From Methanobrevibacter ruminantium M1 (GTDB lineage: Archaea > Methanobacteriota > Methanobacteria > Methanobacteriales > Methanobacteriaceae): a stretch of 64,000 nucleotides of DNA. Numbering within the stretch: the first letter of the stretch is position 1; every line of letters starts with the position of its first letter. The notes under the pieces were generated by a model. It saw nothing but the letters and a program-made list of their open reading frames with translations. It was not told the DNA's origin and did no database searches. Location of the stretch: the NCBI RefSeq assembly GCF_000024185.1, contig NC_013790.1, positions 2,645,613-2,709,612 of the forward strand, read 5' to 3'. Both the position numbers and the translations under genes were made by a program. Of this stretch, positions 30,593 to 40,002 are shown one piece after another.

Positions 30593-31810
30593 TTAAATTC
30601 TCACCATTTTATTTTCGACTACAGATTTATCTTCATCGTCAACTACCATTACGTGAGTTGCACAAGATAAACATGGGTCGTAAGCTCTGATAACGTGAGG
30701 TCCCCATTCGTGGTGGAATCCTTCAGTTGCAGGACCCATGGTTGGGATGTTCCAAGTTGTTGGTACTAATGCACTGTAGAAAGCGGTTTTTCCGTCTTTT
30801 ACTTGTGCCATGTGAACGTCAGTTCCCCTTGGTGCTTCGATTACACCAATACCTAACTTGTTGGTACCTCTTGGATCGAAATCTGCAAGGGTATTAGCAG
30901 CAGTATCTAATTCATCTAAGATAGCAATAGCTCTGGAAAGGTAAGTTTTCATTTCACGAGCTCTTGATAAGTGTTGTGCTACAACACCTCTTTCTTTGTA
31001 ACCTTGGAACTTGTCTACTCTTGCCCTTGGACCGGTTTCAACATTTACGCCATCGTATAATGGGATGGTGGTACATGCCCTTTTACCGACTTCAGGGTCG
31101 TCATACCAAGCTTCAGGTACGATTTCAGTAAATCTGTCAAGGTCAAAGAAGTCTCTTTTACCGTATACTACATCACTTGCAAATACAGGAGCGTCAATTA
31201 CACCTAATCCTTCAGGAATGTCCTTTTCAAGGATTAAGTTAGTCATCAATTCAACATGGTTGTCCACTACAGGGACTAATGCTTTGAGTCTGGCGTATAA
31301 TTTCTTACGAGCAAGTTCGGAAATGTTTCTTGCCATACCGCCGATTCTTACATCAGATGGGTGAATACCTTCACCAGCTACCATATCTACAACATACTGT
31401 GCGTTTTTCCTAATGGTTCCAACACTGTCTACTGCAGTCTTGAAAAGATCTTCTGGTACAAAATCAGGAGCAACCAAGAAATGGTGAATAGCGTGACTGT
31501 TTAAGTTAGAAGCAGAAATTGTTAATTCTCTTAACAATGCAGCTGCTTTTGGAATTTCAATGTCAAGGGAGTCATCCATCGCTTCGACAGATGCTAATGT
31601 GTGAGGAATTGGACATACCCCACAGATTCTTTGACAAAGAACTGGTGCAGTCTCAGGTGCTTTACCTGTAACCATTTTCTCTAAGCCTCTGACAGGTGTG
31701 ATACTAAAGTATCTACCTTTGGTAACTATCCCTTCATCGTCAATTTCCATGATAAGTTCCGCATGGCCTTCTTGACGAGATGTTGGGGATATAACTATTT
31801 TATCGCTCAA
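30593..31810 (-). CDS. frhA: F420-reducing hydrogenase alpha (NiFe catalytic) subunit
   Basis: FrhA (405 residues) holds the NiFe active site that splits H2. The N-terminal ligand motif is [10 protein letters not shown] (about 62-71). The C-terminal one is [13 protein letters not shown], so the fourth Ni ligand is Cys, not selenocysteine. The residues after His are the peptide removed by FrhD. The start is read as TTG at 31810: the ribosome-binding site GGGGTGA lies 5 nt upstream, and the product M-S-D-K-I-V-I-S-P aligns with the M-S-E-R-I-V-I-S start of Methanothermobacter FrhA. GTG 31819 would lie inside that site. It is first gene of frhADGB. Confidence 0.97.
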   Translation of the reverse strand: MSDKIVISPTSRQEGHAELIMEIDDEGIVTKGRYFSITPVRGLEKMVTGKAPETAPVLCQRICGVCPIPHTLASVEAMDDSLDIEIPKAAALLRELTISASNLNSHAIHHFLVAPDFVPEDLFKTAVDSVGTIRKNAQYVVDMVAGEGIHPSDVRIGGMARNISELARKKLYARLKALVPVVDNHVELMTNLILEKDIPEGLGVIDAPVFASDVVYGKRDFFDLDRFTEIVPEAWYDDPEVGKRACTTIPLYDGVNVETGPRARVDKFQGYKERGVVAQHLSRAREMKTYLSRAIAILDELDTAANTLADFDPRGTNKLGIGVIEAPRGTDVHMAQVKDGKTAFYSALVPTTWNIPTMGPATEGFHHEWGPHVIRAYDPCLSCATHVMVVDDEDKSVVENKMVRI

Positions 31811-32868
31811 ATGTGTCACCCCTTATTTTATAAAATTTTCAAAAGTTAGAAACTAACATATTATATTATTACTTAAAACAATATAAATTAACCTTTTTAA
31901 ACAAAAAAGAAAACTTTAAATAAAATAATAATTTAGGCAAACCTAAAAAAAGCCTTATTTCGTAATAAATCATTAAGAATTTTCTTAAAATCCCATTATA
32001 GGACCTCAGAGAATTGGACTATATAAAAAATAGTTAATTTAGTTAAACAAAAATTCATGATAAAATATGATAGATTTTTTTAAAAATCATGACAAATTAA
32101 GCAAAGATTTTTCTTTTGAAAAATTGAAAAAAATTATTAATTTATTTAGCCCAATTTGCATAAAACTTATAAGCAATTCATAAAAAAATACAAAAAAGTA
32201 TTATTTTTTATATATACATTTATAAATTAGTTAAATTTTGCAAAATTTAGCCAGTTTTTGTTTGTATATATTCGAAAAGTAATACTTTTTAGCTATTCTG
32301 ATTAAAATAATTAGAATTTTAACTTGATGAGAATTAAAAATATTGGAATTTTAAATGGAATGAAATAAAAAACATTGAAACTTTAAGTTGGGGAACTTTA
32401 AGTTGGGGAACTTTAAGTTGGGGAACTTTAAGTTGGGGAACTTTAAGTTGGGGAACTTTAAGTTGGGGAACTTTAAGTTGGGGAACTTTAAGTTGGGGAT
32501 AAAATAAAATAATCGAAATTTTTACTTGATCAAAATTTGAAAATTTGAAAAGCTCTAGAAGAAGAAATAATGATAATTCAACGAAAACTATATAAATTAT
32601 AAAAATTAATCTTCAATAGTTTAGGAAAATTATATATAAATTGAAATTCCAATATTATAATAATTAATTGGAAAACTTTCAATTATTCATTTTTAATAAG
32701 TTATTGAAAAAAAGTTAAATTCGAAAAATATTGTTTAAATTTTATTAAGAGCAATAAAGAAAAATAAATTATTGTCTAATCAAATCAAGAACAATAACTG
32801 ACTCAAATTTAAAAAAATTATCATATAATAATTTTTCAATATCTTCAAAAAGGAAGTGAGGTGAAAAA
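31811..32868. other. Long divergent intergenic region between frhA and a secreted-protein gene
   Basis: The region holds the minus-strand frh promoter (TATA-like TTTATATT near 31884-31891 and an AAGTAATA half-site close by), a palindrome AAAAGTAATACTTTT at 32275-32289, and the 15-bp repeat array at 32381-32500 with degenerate flanking copies. On the plus strand it holds a promoter-like stretch near 32630-32660. No gene is seen. Confidence 0.5.
32381..32500. repeat. Eight tandem copies of a 15-bp unit
   Basis: The unit is CTTTAAGTTGGGGAA, eight copies from 32381. The first seven are perfect and the last ends in T. Degenerate relatives with the pattern GAA-TTT-TTAACTTGATGA lie at about 32312-32332, 32345-32365 and 32515-32530. 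These suggest the array grew inside an older, looser repeat of about 32 bp. Confidence 0.95.
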
Positions 32869-33423
32869 ATGGACAACTCCAATATTATAATCTCAGTAAT
32901 TATAGTATTATGTATTGCAGCAGGAGTAACTGCATATGGTATAAGTGAGGGTGATAATGCAGTCTTCAGTGATTTAACTGGATTTTCACCATCTAGTACT
33001 GATTCTGGAGATACTGGAATAGGAAATACTACTGGAAACAATTCTCAAGGCGGCGGAATAACCGCAGGTCAAACTAATGTGGCTACCAACACTGGCGGCA
33101 GCTCAAGCGGTGGCTCAAGTGGTTCAGGCAGTTCAGGAAGTGGTTCCGGAAGCGGTTCTGGATCATCTGGCTCTGGCGGAAGTTCCTCTGGAAATGGCGG
33201 AGGAAATACTAACCCAAGCCCAAGTCCTAGCAAAATAAGCGCAGCCCAAGCTAAAAACATAGCAGCTGGCGCAATTGCCGAAGAAGGCGCTTATATCAGC
33301 AGCGTATCAGATACTGGATCAGCCTATGTCTGTTATATTTCTAATGCAGAAGGTACTAATGTAGGTTACATTACTGTATCATACGGTGGAGCAATTATTG
33401 AAGGTGCCGGAGGCGCACCTTAA
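32869..33423 (+). CDS. Small secreted or membrane-anchored protein with Ser/Gly linker
   Basis: This 184-residue protein has one hydrophobic N-terminal segment (about 6-23, IIISVIIVLCIAAGVTAYG) without a clear cleavage site, so it may be an anchor. A Ser/Gly-rich linker (about 65-115) leads to a domain of about 65 residues (K-I-S-A-A-Q-A-K-N-I-A...YVCYISNAEG...GYITVSYGG) shaped like a PepSY-type helix-plus-sheet fold. It is paralogous to the gene at 33735 in the anchor, in the DSGDTGIGN motif and in domain layout. GAGGTG before the ATG is strong. Function is unknown; the PepSY assignment is inference. Confidence 0.8.
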   Translation: MDNSNIIISVIIVLCIAAGVTAYGISEGDNAVFSDLTGFSPSSTDSGDTGIGNTTGNNSQGGGITAGQTNVATNTGGSSSGGSSGSGSSGSGSGSGSGSSGSGGSSSGNGGGNTNPSPSPSKISAAQAKNIAAGAIAEEGAYISSVSDTGSAYVCYISNAEGTNVGYITVSYGGAIIEGAGGAP

Positions 33424-33734
33424 TTAAAAAACTATTTTAAGAGAATATATTCTTATATTCTCAATATTTTTATTTATTTAAAAGCTATTTTTACCAAAAC
33501 TTACTATTTATCCCATTTATAATTATAATTTAAATATTCATTTTTCAAACTTACTATTTTTTACGATGAAAGAAAAAAATAAATAAAAATAAATAACTAT
33601 ATAAATACTCAAAATAAATTATATATATTCAATTTTAAGATTCGATAACTAATCATAAAATAAAATTATTTGTAGTAAACCACAATTATTATTTACTATA
33701 AATCCTTTTTATTAAAAATTAAAGAGGTGAGCAA
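33424..33734. other. Intergenic between secreted-protein paralogues
   Basis: Contains the terminator at 33441-33480 and, near 33610-33640, a TATA-like AAATTATATATATTC for the second gene. Nothing else is seen. Confidence 0.45.
33441..33480 (+). terminator. Hairpin and T-run after first secreted paralogue
   Basis: GAGAATATA (33441-33449) and TATATTCTC (33454-33462) make a perfect 9-bp stem with a 4-nt loop, followed by AATATTTTTATTT. Confidence 0.65.
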
Positions 33735-34337
33735 ATGGATAATTCAAGCATTCTTATATCCGTAATCATCGTTTTATGTATTGCAGCAGGAGTAACTGCC
33801 TATGGACTTACAAATGACAGCAATACTGTATTTAATGACCTCTCTGGATTTACTCCTGACGAATCTGGAGATACCGGTATAGGAAACAATACCACAGGAG
33901 GAAACGGAAATTCAGGTAGTGGAATAACTGCAGGAACAACAGACTCTGGAAGTGGAACTGGTTCAAGCGGCACTGGTACCGGCTCAAGCAGCAGTTCAAG
34001 CTCAAGCTCAAGTTCAAGTTCAAGTTCATCAAGTAGTTCTAATACTCAGCAAAAGGCTTGGAAACCTAAAGTCAGTCCAGAAAAAGCAAAAGCACTCGCA
34101 ACAAGTGCAGCAAGAAACTCAGGATGGCCTGGAGCATATTGTTACAGTGCAACATATAATTCTGGCGGATATTATGTCTGTCTTTTAAAAGATGATGCTG
34201 GAAACACTGGTTATGCGCATATCGGTTCTGGAACAGGCAGATTCTTGGAAGGATCCTGGAGCAAACAAGTAACTAAAGAGCCTAATGAAGTGGAAGACGA
34301 TTATAAAGAAAATGAAACTTCCAATATTACTGAATAA
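33735..34337 (+). CDS. Small secreted or membrane-anchored protein, paralogue of upstream gene
   Basis: This 200-residue paralogue of the protein at 32869 shares the N-terminal anchor M-D-N-S-x-I-x-I-S-V-I-I-V-L-C-I-A-A-G-V and the DSGDTGIGN motif. It has a linker with an unbroken serine run of about 19 residues (about 82-100), then the same kind of small C-terminal domain (VSPEKAKALATSAARNSG...YYVCLLKDDAGNTGYA). Unlike the first copy it ends in an acidic tail of about 25 residues. AAAGAGGTGA precedes the ATG. It probably faces the cell exterior on a flexible stalk. Function is unknown. Confidence 0.8.
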   Translation: MDNSSILISVIIVLCIAAGVTAYGLTNDSNTVFNDLSGFTPDESGDTGIGNNTTGGNGNSGSGITAGTTDSGSGTGSSGTGTGSSSSSSSSSSSSSSSSSSSNTQQKAWKPKVSPEKAKALATSAARNSGWPGAYCYSATYNSGGYYVCLLKDDAGNTGYAHIGSGTGRFLEGSWSKQVTKEPNEVEDDYKENETSNITE

Positions 34338-34440
34338 GAACTGTTTAAAAAAAAAAGACAGTTGATAAAAAAAACAGGATTGTTATGGTTTCACTTCATA
34401 ATAAATCCTAAAAAACTCTTTTAGGAAAAATAAAAATTGT

Positions 34441-34489
34441 AATAGATTTAATTTAGATTTTTTTATCTAAATTAATCTATTATTTTTTT
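34441..34489 (+). terminator. Long hairpin and T-run after second secreted paralogue
   Basis: Left arm 34441-34458 and right arm 34465-34481 pair over 17 bp with one bulged T, followed by ATTTTTTT. It sits between the secreted protein gene and the tRNA pair. Confidence 0.75.
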
Positions 34490-34546
34490 ATTCCACCACA
34501 AATTATATATACCATAAAAAATATAATATATTTATCATGTAATTTG

Positions 34547-34621
<75 letters not shown>

Positions 34622-34697
34622 CTTATACTTTTTTTAATTTTTTTAAAAAACAATTTTAAACTAATTTTATTAAATAATTAATAATTGTATTTATTTT

Positions 34698-34772
34698 AGG
34701 CTTGTAGCCTAGCTTGGATAAGGCGTTAGACTCCTAATCTAAAGACCGCGGGTTCAAATCCCGCCAAGCCTG
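34698..34772 (+). tRNA. tRNA-Arg (CCU)
   Basis: 75-nt cloverleaf: acceptor AGGCTTG/CAAGCCT, anticodon stem TTAGA/TCTAA with loop CTCCTAA (anticodon CCU), T arm GCGGG-TTCAAAT-CCCGC, discriminator G. Its D arm (TAGCCTAGC..GGATA.GGCG) matches the preceding tRNA-Arg, so the pair looks like an old tandem duplication with anticodon divergence. Confidence 0.95.
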
Positions 34773-34895
34773 CTTTTTATCTATGACCTTTCCACGACTA
34801 TTTTTCTAAAAAAAGTTATTAAAACCCTGCAAAGCCCTATTTCTTAAAAATATCCTAAAAAAGTTATTTAAACCTAAAAAAGCCCTAATTAGAAG

Positions 34896-36089
34896 CTAAA
34901 AAAAACTATCTAAAGTGGTCACACTCTCTTTTTTCTCAGTTTTATTAAAATCCTCACTAAATGAGATTTCCCCATACTTTCCTCCACCACCTGGAGTTAT
35001 ATTAAGAGTTTTTTCTCTAAATCCTTGAATGGCAAGGGAAACATCACTATCTATTTTTTCTATCTCATCAAGGGGAGTCTTAATCAATACATCAATCTCC
35101 GGACCAAAGTTATCCACCATCTTTTGCCAGATTCCCTGAACAGTCTTGGTTGTAACCCCTTTATCATAAACCATACTGATCAGCTCTCCAAGAGGCATAA
35201 GATGAACATAAGGTGGCCTATGGCTCGGATGCTTTGGCTGGCTAAAGTCTGCTATCTCGCTTATCCTATAGTCAACCCCTTTCTTTATCCGACCGCCACA
35301 AGAGCATATCATCTTATTCTCCTTAGCAATGATAGGATCAACAAGCTTATAACATTTGGTGCATGCAGTCATATGGTATTTTCCCAAATTAGGAAGCATT
35401 CCATAATTTGCTTTTACAGTCTTGTGCTTAAATGCCTTCTTTAGTGATGAAAAGGAAACATCATCCATCTCTATCTGATTAAACTCCCTTCCTAACCTAT
35501 GAGGCCAAGGAGAATGTGCATCAGAATTGGATAAAAATACAAAATCAGACAATTCCTTTATGCAATCAGCCATATCAGTATCTGCAGAAAGTCCTAATTC
35601 AACAAAATCAGGCCTTTTATCATAACAGTCGTAAATGCTATCGTAATACTTATACATTCCAGTCCAGGGAGTAAATGAGTGGGCAGGTCCTATCATGCAG
35701 TCATATTCACGAACAAGCTCCAATAACTCAGCTCCCCCAAGTGGAGTCTTAGGTCTGCCATCTATAAACTTATTAGAGGACACTAACTTAGCAGAGAGCT
35801 CATGAGCAATATCCAAATCTGGAATGATAATCACATGGTGTACCTTATGCTTGCCTTCCACCTCAGTTGTAAGGACAAAGTCACAGTCCCCTCTTGAGTA
35901 TATTCCATCTCCCTTATATTCTGTGCTTTGCCTAATGATATCCAACCATTTAGGATGGAATGCGTCTCCAGTTCCAACAAGTTTCAAGCCCTTTTCAAGG
36001 GATTTTGGAGCAATGTTCTCTATCAGCATGTCTTTAGATGTGGCCATGGAAAAACAGCTGTGAATATGTAAATCTGCATTAACTAACAT
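34896..36089 (-). CDS. endoQ: Endonuclease Q family (PHP-domain DNA repair nuclease)
   Basis: This 397-residue protein matches the TIGR00375/EndoQ family, which nicks DNA 5' of deaminated bases such as uracil and hypoxanthine. A PHP domain occupies about residues 1-240: N-A-D-L-H-I-H-S-C-F-S at the N-terminus, G-T-G-D-A-F-H-P, G-P-A-H-S-F-T-P-W and S-N-S-D-A-H-S-P-W supply metal-binding His/Asp. A zinc-binding element with CTKC and CSCGG follows near 243-270. The C-terminal helical part contains L-M-P-L-G-E-L-I, which binds DNA in the family. The tail (about 370-397) is charged. It diverges from tag, another base-damage repair gene, across about 208 bp. Confidence 0.88.
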   Translation of the reverse strand: MLVNADLHIHSCFSMATSKDMLIENIAPKSLEKGLKLVGTGDAFHPKWLDIIRQSTEYKGDGIYSRGDCDFVLTTEVEGKHKVHHVIIIPDLDIAHELSAKLVSSNKFIDGRPKTPLGGAELLELVREYDCMIGPAHSFTPWTGMYKYYDSIYDCYDKRPDFVELGLSADTDMADCIKELSDFVFLSNSDAHSPWPHRLGREFNQIEMDDVSFSSLKKAFKHKTVKANYGMLPNLGKYHMTACTKCYKLVDPIIAKENKMICSCGGRIKKGVDYRISEIADFSQPKHPSHRPPYVHLMPLGELISMVYDKGVTTKTVQGIWQKMVDNFGPEIDVLIKTPLDEIEKIDSDVSLAIQGFREKTLNITPGGGGKYGEISFSEDFNKTEKKESVTTLDSFF

Positions 36090-36297
36090 AAGATATCATA
36101 TAAATTTTTTAATATAAATATTTTAAACATTGGGCTTATCCCCACAGAAAATCAGTTTTTTAAATATAAATATTTTAAACAAATACCCCCTGAAAAGAAC
36201 CTAACTTTAATATAAATATTTTTAAATAATTAAATTTATAATCAAATATAAATCTAAGAAATTCTTAAGAATTCCAAATTAAATTTAAAGTGATTTT
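36090..36297. promoter_or_regulatory. Divergent promoter region of endoQ and tag
   Basis: A TATA-like block of about 25 bp (core AATATAAATATTTTAAA) occurs at about 36104-36129, 36157-36182 and, less exactly, 36206-36226. The copies can serve as promoters in either direction. Spacing of about 50 bp is regular. Confidence 0.5.
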
Positions 36298-36861
36298 ATG
36301 AGCAAAAAAAGATGTCCATGGGCAGAAGATGTAGAGGAAATCTATGTGAAATACCATGATGAGGAGTGGGGAGTTCCCACCTATGACGATAGGGAGCTCT
36401 TTGAAATGCTCGTGCTTGAATCATTTCAGGCAGGACTTTCATGGATAACCATTCTTAAAAAAAGAGATAACTTTAAAGAGGCATTTGATAATTTTGATGT
36501 AGTTAAAGTAAGTGAATATGACGATGCAAAGGTAGAGGAGCTTAGAAACAATGCAGGAATCATTAGGCATAAGGGAAAGATCAATTCTGCCATAAACAAT
36601 GCAAATGTCTTTATTGAAATTCAAAATGAGTTCAAATCATTCTCAAACTACATTTGGGGCTTTACAGACAATAAGGTTCTAAAGGATACGGAAGAAAACT
36701 ATAAGACAAATTCTCCATTATCCGATAAGATAGCTAAGGACCTTAAAAAAAGAGGAATGAAATTTGTTGGAACAACCATTATCTACTCTTATTTGGAAGC
36801 AATTGGAGTGATAGACAATCATATCCATGAATGCTTTAAATACAAAGAGGAAAGTGATTAA
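36298..36861 (+). CDS. tag: DNA-3-methyladenine glycosylase I
   Basis: This 187-residue enzyme excises 3-methyladenine from alkylated DNA. It shows the Tag pattern RCPWAED, YVKYHDEEWGVP, LVLESFQAGLSWITIL and, at the end, DNHIHECF. The zinc-snap ligands fit C6, H20, H175 and C179, and catalytic Glu is E41 in the LVLE motif. Length equals that of E. coli Tag (187). GTGAT lies upstream of the ATG. Such a gene is common in bacteria and sporadic in methanogens, so transfer is possible. It is divergent from endoQ. Confidence 0.95.
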   Translation: MSKKRCPWAEDVEEIYVKYHDEEWGVPTYDDRELFEMLVLESFQAGLSWITILKKRDNFKEAFDNFDVVKVSEYDDAKVEELRNNAGIIRHKGKINSAINNANVFIEIQNEFKSFSNYIWGFTDNKVLKDTEENYKTNSPLSDKIAKDLKKRGMKFVGTTIIYSYLEAIGVIDNHIHECFKYKEESD

Positions 36862-36926
36862 AAGATAATTAAACATCAAATAATATTAAAATAATTTAAA
36901 TCAAATAAAATATTTGAGGGATTGTA

Positions 36927-37403
36927 ATGAAGTCATCAGTGCTTTTAGAGGAAATTAAAGAGAATATTCAAAATTATGATATTGATCATATAAAAGAAAA
37001 CCTTAAAAAAGAGGATATAAATCCAATATCAAAACAGGTTTCTGAGTTTAACTTGAAAAATTATGATGAAATAATGGAAACAAAGATATCTGAGGAAGAT
37101 GATTTTGAAATAAGTGATGAAATGATATATTCAATGAAAAATGAAATAGATTTGTTCTTTAAAGGATGCTCACCTGAAAGCGAAGACTCCTTTAAAAAGT
37201 TCATTGAATCAATTTGCTTATATTTAAGCCTTATTGCTAAAAAACCATTGCATCCAGTTGGAATGGATTTTAAAAACGGCAATACAGTCCATGAAGAGAT
37301 TGAAGATGGAAATACTGTTTATTATTGCGATTTAAAAGAATACTTTGGCAAGCAAGAAAAGGATTACTATACTTGTAAATTTTGCGTTTGTAAAACAGTT
37401 TAA
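36927..37403 (+). CDS. DUF2115 (UPF0305) family protein
   Basis: This 158-residue methanogen protein of unknown function resembles the UPF0305/DUF2115 family. It is mostly charged helix, with HPVGMDF-xNG in the second half and a C-terminal Y-Y-T-C-K-F-C-V-C-K. That last segment has three closely spaced Cys and may bind a metal or FeS. It follows tag by 65 bp on the same strand, with GAGGG upstream of its ATG, so the two may be co-transcribed. Family assignment is from memory of the Cys-rich tail. Confidence 0.75.
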   Translation: MKSSVLLEEIKENIQNYDIDHIKENLKKEDINPISKQVSEFNLKNYDEIMETKISEEDDFEISDEMIYSMKNEIDLFFKGCSPESEDSFKKFIESICLYLSLIAKKPLHPVGMDFKNGNTVHEEIEDGNTVYYCDLKEYFGKQEKDYYTCKFCVCKTV

Positions 37404-37551
37404 ATTAAAAATAGACAACATATAAATAAAATCTAGATAAAATAAGAATAAACAATAAACTTAATTAAAAAAAATAAAATTTAATAAAAATAATGAAACA
37501 GTGCAAAAAAAGTTTAAAAAAGAAAATAATGAAGATTTATAAGTAAAGCAA

Positions 37552-38877
<1,326 letters not shown>

Positions 38878-39009
38878 TTAATAATCCAAATATTTTCTAT
38901 ATTTATTTTGAAGAATATTATTTTCTATTTTTTCCACTACTTCTTCTATGAATTCATCCCTAATTCTATTTGAATAAAATTTCTCTTCTGGTATTTCTTC
39001 AACAAACAT
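38878..39009 (-). CDS. 43-residue acidic microprotein
   Basis: A short gene with a perfect ribosome-binding site (GAGGAGGTTTAA directly before the ATG). It codes for a charged, helical 43-residue protein beginning MFVEEIPEEKFYSNRIRDEF. The pattern M-F-x-E-E-x(2)-E-x(2)-F-x-S-x(1,2)-R-x-R-x-E-F-I is shared with the 49-residue product immediately upstream, so they are paralogues. It lies 66 bp after that gene and is the third gene behind the Ntn hydrolase. Function is unknown. Confidence 0.7.
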   Translation of the reverse strand: MFVEEIPEEKFYSNRIRDEFIEEVVEKIENNILQNKYRKYLDY

Positions 39010-39075
39010 TTAAACCTCCTCAAAATAAAAAAAAGTTTTTGAAAATAATAATAAGATAAAGAAAAGAAAAAATTA

Positions 39076-39225
39076 TTAGTTTCTAGGAATATCCAATAAT
39101 TGATAAATATCTTCCATCTCTTCATCAGTTATCTTATTATCTACCACATCCAAAAGTTCTCTTATAAATTCTTCTCGATTGCGGTATGTGGAAAATTGAT
39201 CTTCAACTCGCTCTTCATAAAACAT
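39076..39225 (-). CDS. 49-residue acidic microprotein, paralogue of the next gene
   Basis: A 49-residue acidic protein beginning MFYEERVEDQFSTYRNREEF and ending LLDIPRN. ATGAGGTTTTCAG provides the ribosome-binding site. It begins 15 bp after the stop of the Ntn hydrolase and precedes its 43-residue paralogue, so the three genes look like one operon. It is too short for an enzyme; a regulator, substrate or partner of the hydrolase is plausible (inference). Confidence 0.7.
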   Translation of the reverse strand: MFYEERVEDQFSTYRNREEFIRELLDVVDNKITDEEMEDIYQLLDIPRN

Positions 39226-39240
39226 CTGAAAACCTCATGT

Positions 39241-40002
39241 TTAAAAATCTAAAGCACCCACTTCTTTGTGTTCCTTTCCCCAGTTCAATTCAAGGGCATA
39301 AACATTATCTAAAATGCCCATATTCTTCTTATCAAGCATTACGATACTTCCATTATTCAAAAATCCAATTTCAGTATCCTGCCCTACACCTTGCATTACT
39401 TCAGCATTCTTTTTTGCTTTGTAAACATTGTACAATGTAGTTCTCAAATCATCTTTTTTTGAATGTTTTTGGAACATAAGAGTGTTTTGAGCTTGAATAG
39501 AACCTGAACCAATAGTATGAAAATTAATACGATTAAAATTTCCAATTCCATAATCGGACACTTCAGCAATTCTAGCCTTATTGTTCTCAAATCCCATTAA
39601 AAGGATTGCAGATTCTAATTTTGTTTTTGCAATTTTCTTTAAAATAGCCGCTTGGAAATCATTTGTAATCGGACCTTTTAAAATATCTCTTATGAAATCC
39701 AAATCAATAGAATAAACATCTAAAATTTCTTTTTCAATAATGTTTAACCTCTTTTCCTTAAACTTTTCCTCGAATATATCAAGGATTTCAGAAAAACTAT
39801 TTTCAGAATAATCTTCATCAAAGAAATAATCCATCAATAAGGCATTGCCAGCCATCATTCCAACAACATTTTCATTAAGAACGTTGTATTTATTTATACT
39901 GTGTTCAAATTGCCCTAATCCAGTAGTAATCATATGATCCACAGCAAAAACAATATGCTCTTCATTGTTCTCAGTACAAATTGCAGATATACAAATTGTC
40001 AT
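39241..40002 (-). CDS. Proteasome-like Ntn hydrolase
   Basis: This 253-residue protein looks like a proteasome beta/HslV-type Ntn hydrolase. With start ATG 40002 the protein begins M-T-I-C-I-S-A-I-C, putting Thr2 at the position of the catalytic N-terminal Thr after Met removal. AVDHMIT (Asp 21 after Thr) and INKY (Lys 37) match the Asp17 and Lys33 of proteasomes with a small insertion. G-M-M-A-G-N-A, HTIGSGSIQAQNTL and K-N-A-E-V-M-Q-G-V-G further fit the fold. GGAGT lies upstream of this ATG. An in-frame TTG at 40068 would add 22 unlikely residues. No ATPase partner is nearby. Two paralogous microproteins follow. Confidence 0.72.
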   Translation of the reverse strand: MTICISAICTENNEEHIVFAVDHMITTGLGQFEHSINKYNVLNENVVGMMAGNALLMDYFFDEDYSENSFSEILDIFEEKFKEKRLNIIEKEILDVYSIDLDFIRDILKGPITNDFQAAILKKIAKTKLESAILLMGFENNKARIAEVSDYGIGNFNRINFHTIGSGSIQAQNTLMFQKHSKKDDLRTTLYNVYKAKKNAEVMQGVGQDTEIGFLNNGSIVMLDKKNMGILDNVYALELNWGKEHKEVGALDF

